Below are positions 14,978 to 22,475 of a stretch of DNA of 31,781 nucleotides, piece by piece. The notes under the pieces were generated by a model. The model ran no database searches and had not been told where the DNA came from. It saw only the letters and a list, made by a program, of their open reading frames with translations. The translations under genes and the position numbers were made by a program. The stretch is from DASZTV01 sp035548055 (GTDB lineage Bacteria > Actinomycetota > Actinomycetes > JAFAQI01): assembly GCA_035548055.1 (NCBI GenBank), contig DASZTL010000085.1:1-31781 (forward strand), in the 5' to 3' direction. Position 1 is the stretch's first letter. Each line of letters begins with the position of its first letter.

Positions 14978-15813
14978 GCAGCCGGCTCCTCGGCCCGGCC
15001 GAGATCCGCTCGCTTGCGGCCGAGCTCGAGATCAAACCGCGCAAGTCGCTTGGCCAGAACTTCGTGGTTGACGCCAACACCGTTCGTCGCATCGCGACGG
15101 CCGCGGAGCTCGTCGCCGACGATGTCGTGCTCGAGGTGGGTCCCGGGCTCGGCTCGCTCACCCTCGCGATGCTGCCTGAGGTCGCGACCGTCATTGCGGT
15201 CGAGATCGATCCCGTCCTCGCTGAGCGGCTGCCGAGGACGGTTGCGGTGCAAGCCCCATCGCTCGCCGATCGGCTACTGGTCGTGGCCGACGACGCGCTG
15301 CGGATCAGAACCCTCCCGGCTGAGCCGACGGCGCTCGTCGCGAACCTTCCGTACAACGTCGCGGTCCCCGTTGTCCTGCATCTGCTCGCGGTGATGCCGT
15401 CGCTGCAACGTGGGCTGGTGATGGTGCAGTCGGAGGTCGCCGACCGGCTGACCGCCACGCCCGGGTCGCGCGTGTACGGGGCGCCGACGGTGAAGCTCGC
15501 GTGGTGGGCGGCCGCTCGCCGGGCCGGAGCGGTGCCCCGAACGGTGTTCTGGCCGGTGCCGAACATCGACTCCGGCCTGGTTGCGTTCGAGCGTCGTACG
15601 CCGCCGCGGACCTCGGCGTCGCGGAAGGCGGTCTTCGCGGTGGTGGACGCTGCGTTCGCTCAACGGCGCAAGACGCTGCGCGCTGCGCTCAGCGGGTGGG
15701 CAGGCTCGGCGGCGGCCGCGGAGGCAGCACTGGTGGCCGCCGGCATCGATCCGGCCACCCGTGGCGAGCAGCTCGACGTCGCTGCGTTCGCCAGGATCGC
15801 CGAGTCGGTCTAG
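14974..15813 (+). CDS. rsmA: 16S rRNA (adenine-1518/1519-N6)-dimethyltransferase
   Basis: A protein of 279 residues (KsgA). The upstream part of the frame lies inside tatD; GTG 14974 gives a GTGA overlap and the usual N-terminus. Motifs are KSLGQNFVVD, the S-adenosylmethionine loop EVGPGLGSLT, an acidic end of the next strand (AVEID), ADDAL, and the catalytic NLPYNVAVP. It dimethylates two adenines in helix 45 of 16S rRNA late in 30S assembly. Its direct coupling to tatD leaves no room for rpfB, which sits between these genes in M. tuberculosis. Confidence 0.96.
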   Translation: MSSRLLGPAEIRSLAAELEIKPRKSLGQNFVVDANTVRRIATAAELVADDVVLEVGPGLGSLTLAMLPEVATVIAVEIDPVLAERLPRTVAVQAPSLADRLLVVADDALRIRTLPAEPTALVANLPYNVAVPVVLHLLAVMPSLQRGLVMVQSEVADRLTATPGSRVYGAPTVKLAWWAAARRAGAVPRTVFWPVPNIDSGLVAFERRTPPRTSASRKAVFAVVDAAFAQRRKTLRAALSGWAGSAAAAEAALVAAGIDPATRGEQLDVAAFARIAESV

Positions 15814-15817
15814 CCCA

Positions 15818-15823
15818 TACGAT
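15818..15823 (+). promoter_or_regulatory. -10 element of ispE
   Basis: TACGAT ends 7 bases before the GTG at 15831, in the 17 bases between rsmA and ispE. It has the same sequence and similar spacing as the element before pmt. The transcript would be leaderless. Confidence 0.4.
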
Positions 15824-15830
15824 CGGTCGG

Positions 15831-16739
15831 GTGTCAGCCCAGAGCGTGACCGTGCGGGTTCCCGCGAAGGTGAACTTGCACCTCGGGGTCGGGCCGCGGC
15901 GCGACGACGGTAAGCACGAGCTGCACACGATCTACCACGCGGTGAGCCTGTTCGACCTGGTCACGGTGGAGCGCGCCGAGAAGCGCGGCGTCACGGTCGA
16001 GCTCGAGGGCGAACACGTCGACGAGGTGCCGACGAACGAGGACAACCTCGCGGTGCAGGCGGTCCGCGCCGTTGCAGCGGTAGCCGGTGTCGACCCGGCA
16101 GCGCGCATCATCTTGCGCAAGGACATCCCGGTCGGCGGCGGGCTCGCGGGAGGCAGCGCCGACGCGGCGGCTGCACTGGTCGCGGCGGACGCGTTGTGGG
16201 GCGCGAGCCTGGCGCAACGGGAGCTCGAGCGGCTGGCGGCGGGGCTCGGCAGCGACGTCGCGTTTCTCTTGCACGGCGGGACCGCGCTCGGCACCGGTCA
16301 CGGTGAGGTGGTGTCGCCCGTCCTGAGCAGGGGGGAGTGGCACTGGGTACTCGCCGTGGCAGAGATGGGGTTGTCGACGCCGAGCGTGTACGCCGAGCTC
16401 GACCGGCAACGCGGTGGCGACGAGCCGGACTTGCCCTCGGTCGCCGACGGCGTGCTGGCGGCGCTGCGCGCCGGCGATCCGGTCGCGCTGGGGTTGGCCT
16501 TGCGCAACGACCTGCAGGGGCCGGCGCTTCAGCTGCGGCCCAGCCTGGCCAGAGTGCTGGACGCCGGTCGTGAGCTCGGTGCGGCAGGCGGGATCGTGTC
16601 CGGCTCGGGTCCGACCGTCGCCCTGCTCGCGCGGACGCCGGGCGACGCCGTACGGATCGCCTCCGCGCTGGCCGGCTACGACGTCTGCCGGACGGTACGG
16701 CGGGCGACCGGGCCGGCCCCAGGCGCAAGGATCGTCTAA
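15831..16739 (+). CDS. ispE: 4-diphosphocytidyl-2-C-methyl-D-erythritol kinase
   Basis: A GHMP kinase of 302 residues, which phosphorylates CDP-methylerythritol in the MEP pathway to isoprenoid precursors. Polyprenyl phosphates from this pathway feed cell-wall synthesis and the donor used by the mannosyltransferase in the window. Motifs: AKVNLHLGVGPRRDDGKHEL near the N-terminus, with the substrate-binding Lys and His; the ATP loop PVGGGLAGGSADAAAAL; and SGSGPTVALL near the end. The open frame reaches back into rsmA, but GTG 15831 gives the normal N-terminus and fits the -10 element. Confidence 0.96.
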   Translation: MSAQSVTVRVPAKVNLHLGVGPRRDDGKHELHTIYHAVSLFDLVTVERAEKRGVTVELEGEHVDEVPTNEDNLAVQAVRAVAAVAGVDPAARIILRKDIPVGGGLAGGSADAAAALVAADALWGASLAQRELERLAAGLGSDVAFLLHGGTALGTGHGEVVSPVLSRGEWHWVLAVAEMGLSTPSVYAELDRQRGGDEPDLPSVADGVLAALRAGDPVALGLALRNDLQGPALQLRPSLARVLDAGRELGAAGGIVSGSGPTVALLARTPGDAVRIASALAGYDVCRTVRRATGPAPGARIV

Positions 16740-16753
16740 CCCGACTGGCCTGG

Positions 16754-16783
16754 AGGCGCCCAAGACGTTGGGCTCGGGCGCCT
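16754..16783. terminator. Bidirectional terminator between ispE and the desaturase gene
   Basis: AGGCGCCC (16754-16761) pairs perfectly with GGGCGCCT (16776-16783). Inside, GCCCAA (16758-16763) can instead pair with TTGGGC (16768-16773) around a GACG loop. The element fills the 51 bases between two convergent genes. No clear T-tract is present. Confidence 0.5.
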
Positions 16784-16790
16784 GCGCTGG

Positions 16791-17759
16791 CTACGCGAGC
16801 TTGGCCTGGATGCGTTCGGGGGATGGCCAGCGCACGTCGTATGCGAGGTGCAGCTTCTCGAACGCCCAGATCACGCGGGCTGAGGTGTCGAGCTGTCCAC
16901 GCAGCACACCGTGCCGCGCCGCAGTCGGGTCGGCGTGGTGCAGGTTGTGCCAGGACTCACCCATCGACGGGATGGCGAGCCACCAGACGTTGCGCGACTC
17001 GTCGCGCGCCGCGAACGGCTTCTTGCCGATCGCGTGGCAGATCGAGTTGATCGACCAGGTCACGTGGTGCAGCGTCGCGACGCGGACGAGGCTCGCCCAG
17101 AAGAATGCGGTGAGCGCGCCCTGCCACGCGAAGCCCGACCAGAGGTAGCCGACGAGCGGGGGGACGAGCAGGCTCGCGGCGGTCAGCCACGGGAACGCCT
17201 TGGAGACCCGAACGATCGCGCGGTCGGCGAGCAGATCAGGGGCGAAGCGTGCCTGGTTGGTCTGCTCGATGTCGAACATCCAGCCCACGTGTGCGTGCCA
17301 CAAGCCCTTGACCAGTGACTTGAAGTTCGAGCCGTAGCGCCACGGCGAGTGCGGGTCGCCGTCCTTGTCGCTGTAGGCGTGGTGGCGGCGGTGGTCGGCC
17401 ACCCAGCGGATGACCGGACCCTCGATGGCGAGGCTCCCGGCGACGGCCATCGCGACTCGCAGCGCCTTCTTCGCCTTGAAGGCGCCATGGGTGAAGTAGC
17501 GGTGGAAGCCGACGGTGATGCCGTGACCGGAGATCGCGTACATGACCAGCGCGATGACGATGTCGTGCCAACCGAGGCCCCAGCCCCAGGCCACCGGCAC
17601 GGCCGCCGCGACGGCGAGCAGCGGGATGGCGATGAAGGTGCCCAACGCCCACTGCTCCGCGTGGTGAGCGCGCACGCTCTTGAGCAGTCCGACCTCAGGC
17701 AGCGGCTCCTTGCGGGGTCCGTCCGCTGCTGTGATCGGTGTGTCGAGGGTTTGCGTCAT
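16791..17759 (-). CDS. Membrane fatty acid (delta-9 type) desaturase
   Basis: A protein of 322 residues. ATG 17759 is chosen because AGAGGA lies 8 bases before it; the frame is open up to 17894 but that part is not family-like. The three histidine boxes that bind the di-iron centre are present: HRYFTH (86-91), HRRHH (123-127) and HNLHH (near 270), and four membrane helices are predicted. The type 1 acyl-CoA/stearoyl-CoA desaturase group inserts a cis double bond into long-chain acyl chains and adjusts membrane fluidity. Electrons must come from a partner not encoded nearby. The gene stands alone between ispE and tRNA-Gln, on the opposite strand to both. Confidence 0.93.
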   Translation of the reverse strand: MTQTLDTPITAADGPRKEPLPEVGLLKSVRAHHAEQWALGTFIAIPLLAVAAAVPVAWGWGLGWHDIVIALVMYAISGHGITVGFHRYFTHGAFKAKKALRVAMAVAGSLAIEGPVIRWVADHRRHHAYSDKDGDPHSPWRYGSNFKSLVKGLWHAHVGWMFDIEQTNQARFAPDLLADRAIVRVSKAFPWLTAASLLVPPLVGYLWSGFAWQGALTAFFWASLVRVATLHHVTWSINSICHAIGKKPFAARDESRNVWWLAIPSMGESWHNLHHADPTAARHGVLRGQLDTSARVIWAFEKLHLAYDVRWPSPERIQAKLA

Positions 17760-18005
17760 CCACCTGTTCCTCTCGGCTGGCGCGACGTCCATGGTCGCAC
17801 GCCGCCTGTGGACGAGCGTCCTACAGCCCGTCTCGGCCCGTACGACGACGAGACCCTGCGGGCCTGGCTCATGACCTATTCGGAGATCAGTCAACTAACG
17901 AGAGCAAGCGTCGGATCGCTGAATCCGCAGATGTTCTAGCTCTATCGGTCGATTGAAGGGTGGTGGCGGGATCTGACGGGCGGCATTGAAGACAGGCAAG
18001 CGCCG

Positions 18006-18011
18006 TAGGCT
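18006..18011 (+). promoter_or_regulatory. -10 element of the tRNA-Gln gene
   Basis: TAGGCT ends 11 bases before the mature 5' end of the tRNA. A matching -35 element at the usual distance is not clear. Confidence 0.35.
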
Positions 18012-18022
18012 GCGTCAGGCGA

Positions 18023-18094
18023 TCCCGGGTGGTCTAACGGCATGACGCAGGCTTTTGGTGCCTTGAGATTGGGGTTCGAATCCCTACCCGGGAG
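18023..18094 (+). tRNA. tRNA-Gln, anticodon TTG
   Basis: A 72-base cloverleaf. The acceptor stem TCCCGGG pairs with CCCGGGA, the D arm is GTC/GAC, the anticodon stem AGGC/GCCT carries the loop TTTTGGT (anticodon TTG, reading CAA and CAG), and the T arm TGGGG/CCCTA carries the loop TTCGAAT. The discriminator base is G, and CCA is not encoded. One C-T mismatch at the outer end of the anticodon stem is seen. A tRNA-Gln next to glmU is also found in mycobacteria. Confidence 0.95.
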
Positions 18095-18137
18095 CAAAAG
18101 TTCTGCCCCAGAAGTAATTGCGCAGCTCGGGCGTCGC

Positions 18138-18143
18138 TAGGGT
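18138..18143 (+). promoter_or_regulatory. -10 element of glmU
   Basis: TAGGGT lies 28 bases before the GTG at 18172. The leader contains GAGGAG (18161-18166) as ribosome-binding site, so this transcript is not leaderless. Confidence 0.35.
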
Positions 18144-18171
18144 TGGACTCGCCCGATGCCGAGGAGCCCTT

Positions 18172-19653
18172 GTGACTGACCACGCGCCTGCTGCGGTGGT
18201 CGTTCTTGCGGCCGGTGAGGGCAAGCGGATGAAGTCCTCGCTCGCCAAGGTGCTCCACGCGATCTGCGGCCGCAGCCTCCTCGGTCACGTTCTGGCCGCG
18301 ACCGAGCCGCTCGGCGCCGCTCACACCGTGGTTGTCGTCGGTCACCTGCGCGAGCAGATCATCGAACACCTCGCCGAGATTGACGCCGCTGCGCTGACCG
18401 CCGTGCAGGAGGAGCAGCTCGGAACCGGGCATGCGGTCCGGACCGCGCTGAAGGTCGCCGGCGTTCCCGGCGAAGGCACCGTCGTCGTCGTACCGGGCGA
18501 CGCTCCGCTCATCACCACGGCCTCATTGAAGGCGCTGCTCGCCGCGCATGCCGACAGCGCCGCGGCGGCCACTCTCCTCACCAGTGAGGTCGCCGACCCG
18601 CACGGCTACGGCCGTGTGGTGCGGGACAACGACGGGCGGGTCAAGGCGATCGTCGAGGAGCGGGATGCCGACGAGGCCACCCGCGCGATCCGCGAGGTCG
18701 GCACCAGCGTCTACGCGTTCGACGGTGCCCGGCTCCGCGCGGCGCTTGCCCGGGTGACCACGGACAACGCGCAGGGGGAGGAGTACCTCACCGACGTCAT
18801 CGGCCTGCTCGTCGGAGATGGCGAGATCGTCTCCGCGGTCACTGCCCCCGAGGTGGAGACCCTCGGCGTCAACGACCGGATCCAGCTTGCGGCCGCGCGG
18901 CGCGCGATGCGGGACCGGCTCGTCACGTACTGGATGCGCGAGGGTGTGACCATCGTCGATCCGCAGACCACGTGGATGGGCGTTCGGGTGACGATCGAGC
19001 CCGATGCCGTGATTCACCAGAACACTCAACTGCATGGCGCCACCCACATCGAGTCGCGTGCGGAGGTCGGCCCGGACAGCACGTTGCGCAACACGAAGGT
19101 CGGCCGCGGTGCGAAGGTCGTGAAGTCGCACTGCATCAGCGCCGAGATCGGACCGGGGTGCGATGTCGGGCCGTTCGCGTATCTGCGGGCCGGTACCAAG
19201 CTCGGCGCGGAAGGGAAGATCGGCGCGTTCGTGGAGACCAAGAACGCCGACATCGGTGACGGCAGCAAGGTGCCCCATCTGTCCTATGTCGGCGACGCCG
19301 AGATCGGGGAGCGCTCGAACATCGGGGCGGCGACGGTCTTCGTCAACTACGACGGCGTCGACAAGCACCGCACCGTGATCGGCGACGACGTCCGGATCGG
19401 CTCGGACACGATGCTCGTCGCCCCAGTGACCGTCGGCGACGGCGCCTACACCGCGGCGGGCTCCGTCATCGGCGAGGACGTCCCGCCCGGTGCCCTCGGC
19501 ATCGCTCGCGGCGTACAGCGCAACGTCGAAGGCTGGGTCGAGAAGCGGCGTCCGGACTCACCGGCAGCCGAGGCGGCGCGGCGGGCGCGCGAACAGGCGA
19601 CAATGGATCCGACTTCCCCGGTCGACAACGAACAGGGAGCGGGCGAGAAGTGA
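18172..19653 (+). CDS. glmU: Bifunctional GlmU (N-acetylglucosamine-1-phosphate uridyltransferase / glucosamine-1-phosphate acetyltransferase)
   Basis: A protein of 493 residues that makes UDP-GlcNAc for peptidoglycan. The N-terminal uridyltransferase domain has VVLAAGEGKRMKSSLAKVLH and later the QLGTGHAV and PGDAP segments. A left-handed beta-helix acetyltransferase domain (from about residue 250) has the expected K and N-rich segments (VETKN, HLSYVGDAEIGERSNIGA, FVNYDGVDKHRT). The C-terminal tail of about 40 residues is Arg/Ala-rich, as in actinobacterial enzymes. The start is GTG 18172, with GAGGAG 5 bases before it; further upstream the frame has no suitable start. The stop overlaps the start of prs by 4 bases. 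Confidence 0.97.
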   Translation: MTDHAPAAVVVLAAGEGKRMKSSLAKVLHAICGRSLLGHVLAATEPLGAAHTVVVVGHLREQIIEHLAEIDAAALTAVQEEQLGTGHAVRTALKVAGVPGEGTVVVVPGDAPLITTASLKALLAAHADSAAAATLLTSEVADPHGYGRVVRDNDGRVKAIVEERDADEATRAIREVGTSVYAFDGARLRAALARVTTDNAQGEEYLTDVIGLLVGDGEIVSAVTAPEVETLGVNDRIQLAAARRAMRDRLVTYWMREGVTIVDPQTTWMGVRVTIEPDAVIHQNTQLHGATHIESRAEVGPDSTLRNTKVGRGAKVVKSHCISAEIGPGCDVGPFAYLRAGTKLGAEGKIGAFVETKNADIGDGSKVPHLSYVGDAEIGERSNIGAATVFVNYDGVDKHRTVIGDDVRIGSDTMLVAPVTVGDGAYTAAGSVIGEDVPPGALGIARGVQRNVEGWVEKRRPDSPAAEAARRAREQATMDPTSPVDNEQGAGEK

Positions 19654-20627
19654 CCGGCATCAAGACCCAGGGCGAGAAGACGCTGCTGCTCTTCTCGGGC
19701 CGCGCACACCCCGCCCTCGCCGACGAGGTCGCGGAGAACATCGAGATCTCCGTCAGCCCGACCCAGATCCGCGAGTTCGCGAACGGTGAGATCTACGCCC
19801 GCCCCGAAGAGTCGGTCCGTGGCGCCGACGCCTTCCTGATCCAGTCCTACGGCCCACCGATCAACAAGTGGGTCATGGAGGCGTTGATCATGGTGGACGC
19901 GCTCAAGCGCGCCTCCGCCAAACGCATCACCGTCGTGATGCCCTTCTACCCCTACGCTCGGCAGGACAAGAAGCACCTCGGCCGCGAGCCGATCTCGGCC
20001 CGACTGATCGCCGACCTGTTCAAGACCGCCGGCGCCGACCGCCTGATGTCGGTCGACCTCCACACCGCCCAGATCCAGGGCTTCTTCGACGGCCCGGTCG
20101 ACCACCTCTTCGCCCTGCCGCTGCTCGCGGACTACATCGCCGACAAGTACGGAAGCGACTTCACGGTCGTCTCCCCCGACACCGGTCGGGTGCGGATGGC
20201 GGAGCGGTGGGCCGACCGGCTCGGCGGCACGGACGTGGCGTTCGTGCACAAGACCCGCGACGTGAAGGTCGCCAACGAGGTTGTCGCCCATCGCGTCGTC
20301 GGCGACGTCGAGGGCCGCCGCTGCCTGCTGATCGACGACATGATCGCGACCGGTGGGACGATCACCAAGGCCGCGGACATCCTGCTCAACTCGGGCGCGA
20401 CCGAGGTCGTGGTTGCGGCCACCCACGGCGAGTTCTCCGAGCCGGCGATCGATCGGCTGAAGAACAGCCGGATCTCCGAGGTCGTCGTCACCAACACGCT
20501 GCCACTCACCGACGAGCACCACTACGACGGTTTGACGGTGCTCTCGATTGCTCCGCTGATCGCCCGGGCGATCAAGGAGGTCTTCGAAGACGGATCTGTC
20601 ACCTCCCTCTTCGACGGCAACGCGTAA
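19650..20627 (+). CDS. prs: Ribose-phosphate pyrophosphokinase (PRPP synthetase)
   Basis: A protein of 325 residues. GTG 19650 overlaps the glmU stop. It converts ribose 5-phosphate and ATP to PRPP, used for purines, pyrimidines, histidine, tryptophan and, in mycobacteria, arabinan. Motifs are FANGEIYARPEESVRGAD, the flexible-loop segment YARQDKKHLGREPIS, the metal-binding SVDLHTAQIQGFF, and the PRPP loop LLIDDMIATGGTI. The length is that of class I enzymes. Confidence 0.97.
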   Translation: MTGIKTQGEKTLLLFSGRAHPALADEVAENIEISVSPTQIREFANGEIYARPEESVRGADAFLIQSYGPPINKWVMEALIMVDALKRASAKRITVVMPFYPYARQDKKHLGREPISARLIADLFKTAGADRLMSVDLHTAQIQGFFDGPVDHLFALPLLADYIADKYGSDFTVVSPDTGRVRMAERWADRLGGTDVAFVHKTRDVKVANEVVAHRVVGDVEGRRCLLIDDMIATGGTITKAADILLNSGATEVVVAATHGEFSEPAIDRLKNSRISEVVVTNTLPLTDEHHYDGLTVLSIAPLIARAIKEVFEDGSVTSLFDGNA

Positions 20628-20641
20628 CGACCTCAGCGAAC

Positions 20642-20661
20642 GACCGGCGTCCCCTCCGGTC
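20642..20661 (+). terminator. Weak hairpin after prs
   Basis: GACCGG (20642-20647) and CCGGTC (20656-20661) form a 6-bp stem with an 8-base loop 14 bases after the prs stop. There is no T-tract, so termination would be partial at best. Confidence 0.3.
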
Positions 20662-20702
20662 CGCCTCCCGGGCACGATTTCGCGCATTTTCAGGGGTTCG
20701 CC

Positions 20703-20708
20703 TAGACT
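20703..20708 (+). promoter_or_regulatory. -10 element of rplY
   Basis: TAGACT lies 53 bases before the GTG at 20762. The resulting leader of about 45 bases contains the alternative hairpins at 20723-20746 and the AAGGAG ribosome-binding site at 20748-20753. Confidence 0.4.
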
Positions 20709-20722
20709 CGTTCGCGCTTGCC

Positions 20723-20746
20723 GCGCTGATCATCAGCGCCGCTGAT
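20723..20746 (+). promoter_or_regulatory. Mutually exclusive hairpins in the rplY leader
   Basis: GCGCTGAT (20723-20730) and ATCAGCGC (20732-20739) are exact inverted repeats. The middle segment ATCAGC (20732-20737) can also pair with GCTGAT at 20741-20746. The second hairpin ends 1 base before AAGGAG. The two structures cannot form together, so they may switch access to the ribosome-binding site. Confidence 0.4.
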
Positions 20747-20761
20747 CAAGGAGTCTTTGCT

Positions 20762-21433
20762 GTGCCCGAGGTCCGTATCGCCGCTGAGCCGCGCACCGAG
20801 TTCGGCAAGGGTGGCGCGCGTCGTACCCGTCGGGCCGGCATGATCCCGGCCGTCTTGTACGGCCACGGCACGGACGCGCGTCACATCTCGCTGCCGATCC
20901 GCGAGTTCGAGCACGCGCTGCGCACCGACGGTGCGAACGTGCTGCTGGACCTGCAGATGCCTGACGGCAGCGAGCTGGCGTTGCCGAAGTCGATTCAGCG
21001 TGACCCGATCCGCGGCGGAATCGAGCATCTCGATCTGATCCTGGTCCGCCGGGGTGAGCGGATCGCGGTTGACGTCGCGCTCCATGTGGTGGGCGATGTG
21101 GTGTCGGGCGGGATGCTCGACCAAAGCCTCACCACCCTCGCGGTCAACGCGGAGGCGACCAACATCCCGACCAGCTTCGAGGTGTCGATCGACGGTCTCC
21201 AGATCGGCGACTCGATCCATGCGGGTCAGGTCAAGCTGCCAGCGGGCGTCGAGATCGCGGGTGACGCGGAGCAGCTCGTGCTGCACGTCGTCGCCGCACC
21301 GACCGCCGCGCAGATGGAGGCCGAAGGCGCCGGCGAGGCCGCCGAGGGCGAGGCTGCCGGTGAGGGTGAGGCTGCGGCCGGAGCTGCGGAGACCGCTGAG
21401 GCGCCGGCCGCCGAAGCGCCCGCCGGCGAATAG
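20762..21433 (+). CDS. rplY: 50S ribosomal protein L25/general stress protein Ctc
   Basis: A protein of 223 residues. The frame is open far upstream inside prs; GTG 20762 is supported by AAGGAG 8 bases before it. The N-terminal L25 domain (about residues 1-90, with EPRTEFGKGGARRTRRAG and PAVLYGHG) binds 5S rRNA. The TL5/Ctc-type C-terminal beta domain follows (about 95-185). The last 40 residues are an Ala/Glu/Gly-rich acidic tail, common in actinobacterial homologues and probably disordered. The position between prs and pth is conserved in mycobacteria. Confidence 0.96.
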   Translation: MPEVRIAAEPRTEFGKGGARRTRRAGMIPAVLYGHGTDARHISLPIREFEHALRTDGANVLLDLQMPDGSELALPKSIQRDPIRGGIEHLDLILVRRGERIAVDVALHVVGDVVSGGMLDQSLTTLAVNAEATNIPTSFEVSIDGLQIGDSIHAGQVKLPAGVEIAGDAEQLVLHVVAAPTAAQMEAEGAGEAAEGEAAGEGEAAAGAAETAEAPAAEAPAGE

Positions 21434-21471
21434 CCGCAGCATTGTTCGGCCGCTCCCGGGCGGACCAGGAC

Positions 21472-22047
21472 GTGACCGGCGAATCGCCCTGGCTCGTGAT
21501 CGGGCTGGGAAACCCTGGCGCACAGTACGCCGGTAACCGCCACAACATCGGATACCTCGCCATCGACGTCCTCGCTCGCCGTACCGGTGGCCGCTTCAAG
21601 TCGCACAAGGCTCGGGCTGATGTCGTCGAGGCCCGCATCGCGGGCAACCGCTGCGTGTTGGCGAAACCACGCGTGTACATGAACGAGTCAGGTGGCCCGG
21701 CCGCCGGACTGGCGAAGTTCTTCAAGACCCCGCTGGACCGGATCGTCGTGATCCACGACGAGCTCGACCTGGAGCCGGGCACGATGCGAATCAAGCTCGG
21801 CGGGGGCGACAACGGCCACAACGGGCTGAAGTCGATGCGGGCGTGCCTCGGATCCGGCGAGTTCTACCGGGTCCGGCTCGGGATCGGACGCCCACCCGGT
21901 CGGCAGGATCCGGCGGACTTCGTCCTGCGTGACTTTCCGGCCGCCGCGCGTGAAGAAGTCGGCGTACAGGTCGAGCGCGCGGCGGACGCCATTGAGCTGC
22001 TCCTTGCCGACGGCCTGGTGGCGGTGCAGAACGCCTTCAACGACTGA
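21472..22047 (+). CDS. pth: Peptidyl-tRNA hydrolase
   Basis: A protein of 191 residues from GTG 21472, or 201 from TTG 21442. The GTG is preferred because family members begin close to WLVIGLGNPG and a short purine stretch (CCAGGAC) lies before it. The enzyme releases peptides from peptidyl-tRNAs dropped by ribosomes. Motifs are GLGNPGAQYAGNRHNIGY, with the catalytic His, PRVYMNESGGP, VIHDELDLEPG with the catalytic Asp, and GGGDNGHNGLKS. It stands 38 bases after rplY and may share its transcript. Confidence 0.95.
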   Translation: MTGESPWLVIGLGNPGAQYAGNRHNIGYLAIDVLARRTGGRFKSHKARADVVEARIAGNRCVLAKPRVYMNESGGPAAGLAKFFKTPLDRIVVIHDELDLEPGTMRIKLGGGDNGHNGLKSMRACLGSGEFYRVRLGIGRPPGRQDPADFVLRDFPAAAREEVGVQVERAADAIELLLADGLVAVQNAFND

Positions 22048-22066
22048 CGCCCAAGGGCGCGCGTCA
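22045..22066 (+). terminator. GC-rich hairpin at the pth stop
   Basis: TGACGC (22045-22050, including the stop codon) pairs with GCGTCA (22061-22066), and CGCCC/GGGCG lies inside. No T-tract follows. It may weakly separate pth from the next gene. Confidence 0.35.
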
Positions 22067-22072
22067 GCGGGC

Positions 22073-22101
22073 CTGACTGGTCGGTACGTGGGGGATAGGG
22101 T
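22073..22101 (+). promoter_or_regulatory. Promoter of the YbjQ-family gene
   Basis: CTGACT (22073-22078) and TAGGGT (22096-22101) are 17 bases apart. The ATG at 22110 begins 8 bases after the -10 hexamer and no ribosome-binding site is present, so the mRNA should be leaderless or have one or two leader bases. Confidence 0.5.
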
Positions 22102-22109
22102 CCGGCCTC

Positions 22110-22430
22110 ATGATCGTCGTGACGACAAACGACCTGCCGGGGCACCACGTCGACGAGGTGCTCGGTGAGGTCTGGGGTTTGACCGTGCGCTCCCGGAACG
22201 CCTTCTCCCAGATGGGGGCGGGTCTGAAGTCCATGTTCGGCGGGGAGCTCAAGGGCATGACCAAGGCGCTGTACGAGAGCCGGAACGAGGTCATGGGCCG
22301 CATGGTCGAGGAAGCCGAGCGCCGTGGTGCCAACGCCATCCTCGCGATGCGCTTCGACACCTCGGAGATGGGCGACATGTGGACGGAGATCTGCGCGTAC
22401 GGGACGGCCGTGAAGGTCACCAAGGTCTGA
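22110..22430 (+). CDS. YbjQ/UPF0145-family protein
   Basis: A protein of 106 residues matching the UPF0145 (DUF74) family: TTNDLPGHHVDEVLGEVWG at the start, a middle segment LYESRNEVMGRMVEEAERRGANAI, and MRFDTSEMG before the last strand. Members form small pentameric rings and were once annotated as heavy-metal binding; no function is established. Here it is a single gene with its own promoter between pth and mfd. Confidence 0.88.
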   Translation: MIVVTTNDLPGHHVDEVLGEVWGLTVRSRNAFSQMGAGLKSMFGGELKGMTKALYESRNEVMGRMVEEAERRGANAILAMRFDTSEMGDMWTEICAYGTAVKVTKV

Positions 22431-22459
22431 CATCGGCGGAGCCGCCGCCGCCCGCCCCA

Positions 22460-22465
22460 TAACCT
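22460..22465 (+). promoter_or_regulatory. -10 element of mfd
   Basis: TAACCT ends 10 bases before the ATG at 22476. The leader would be only a few bases long and has no ribosome-binding site. A short GGCG/CGCC-type hairpin (22434-22447) lies upstream. Confidence 0.35.
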
Positions 22466-22475
22466 GGGGACCGGT

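Noticed and set aside
18118..18171. Longer N-terminus for glmU
   Set aside because: The extension begins with a non-standard codon and is not family-like; GTG 18172 has a good ribosome-binding site.
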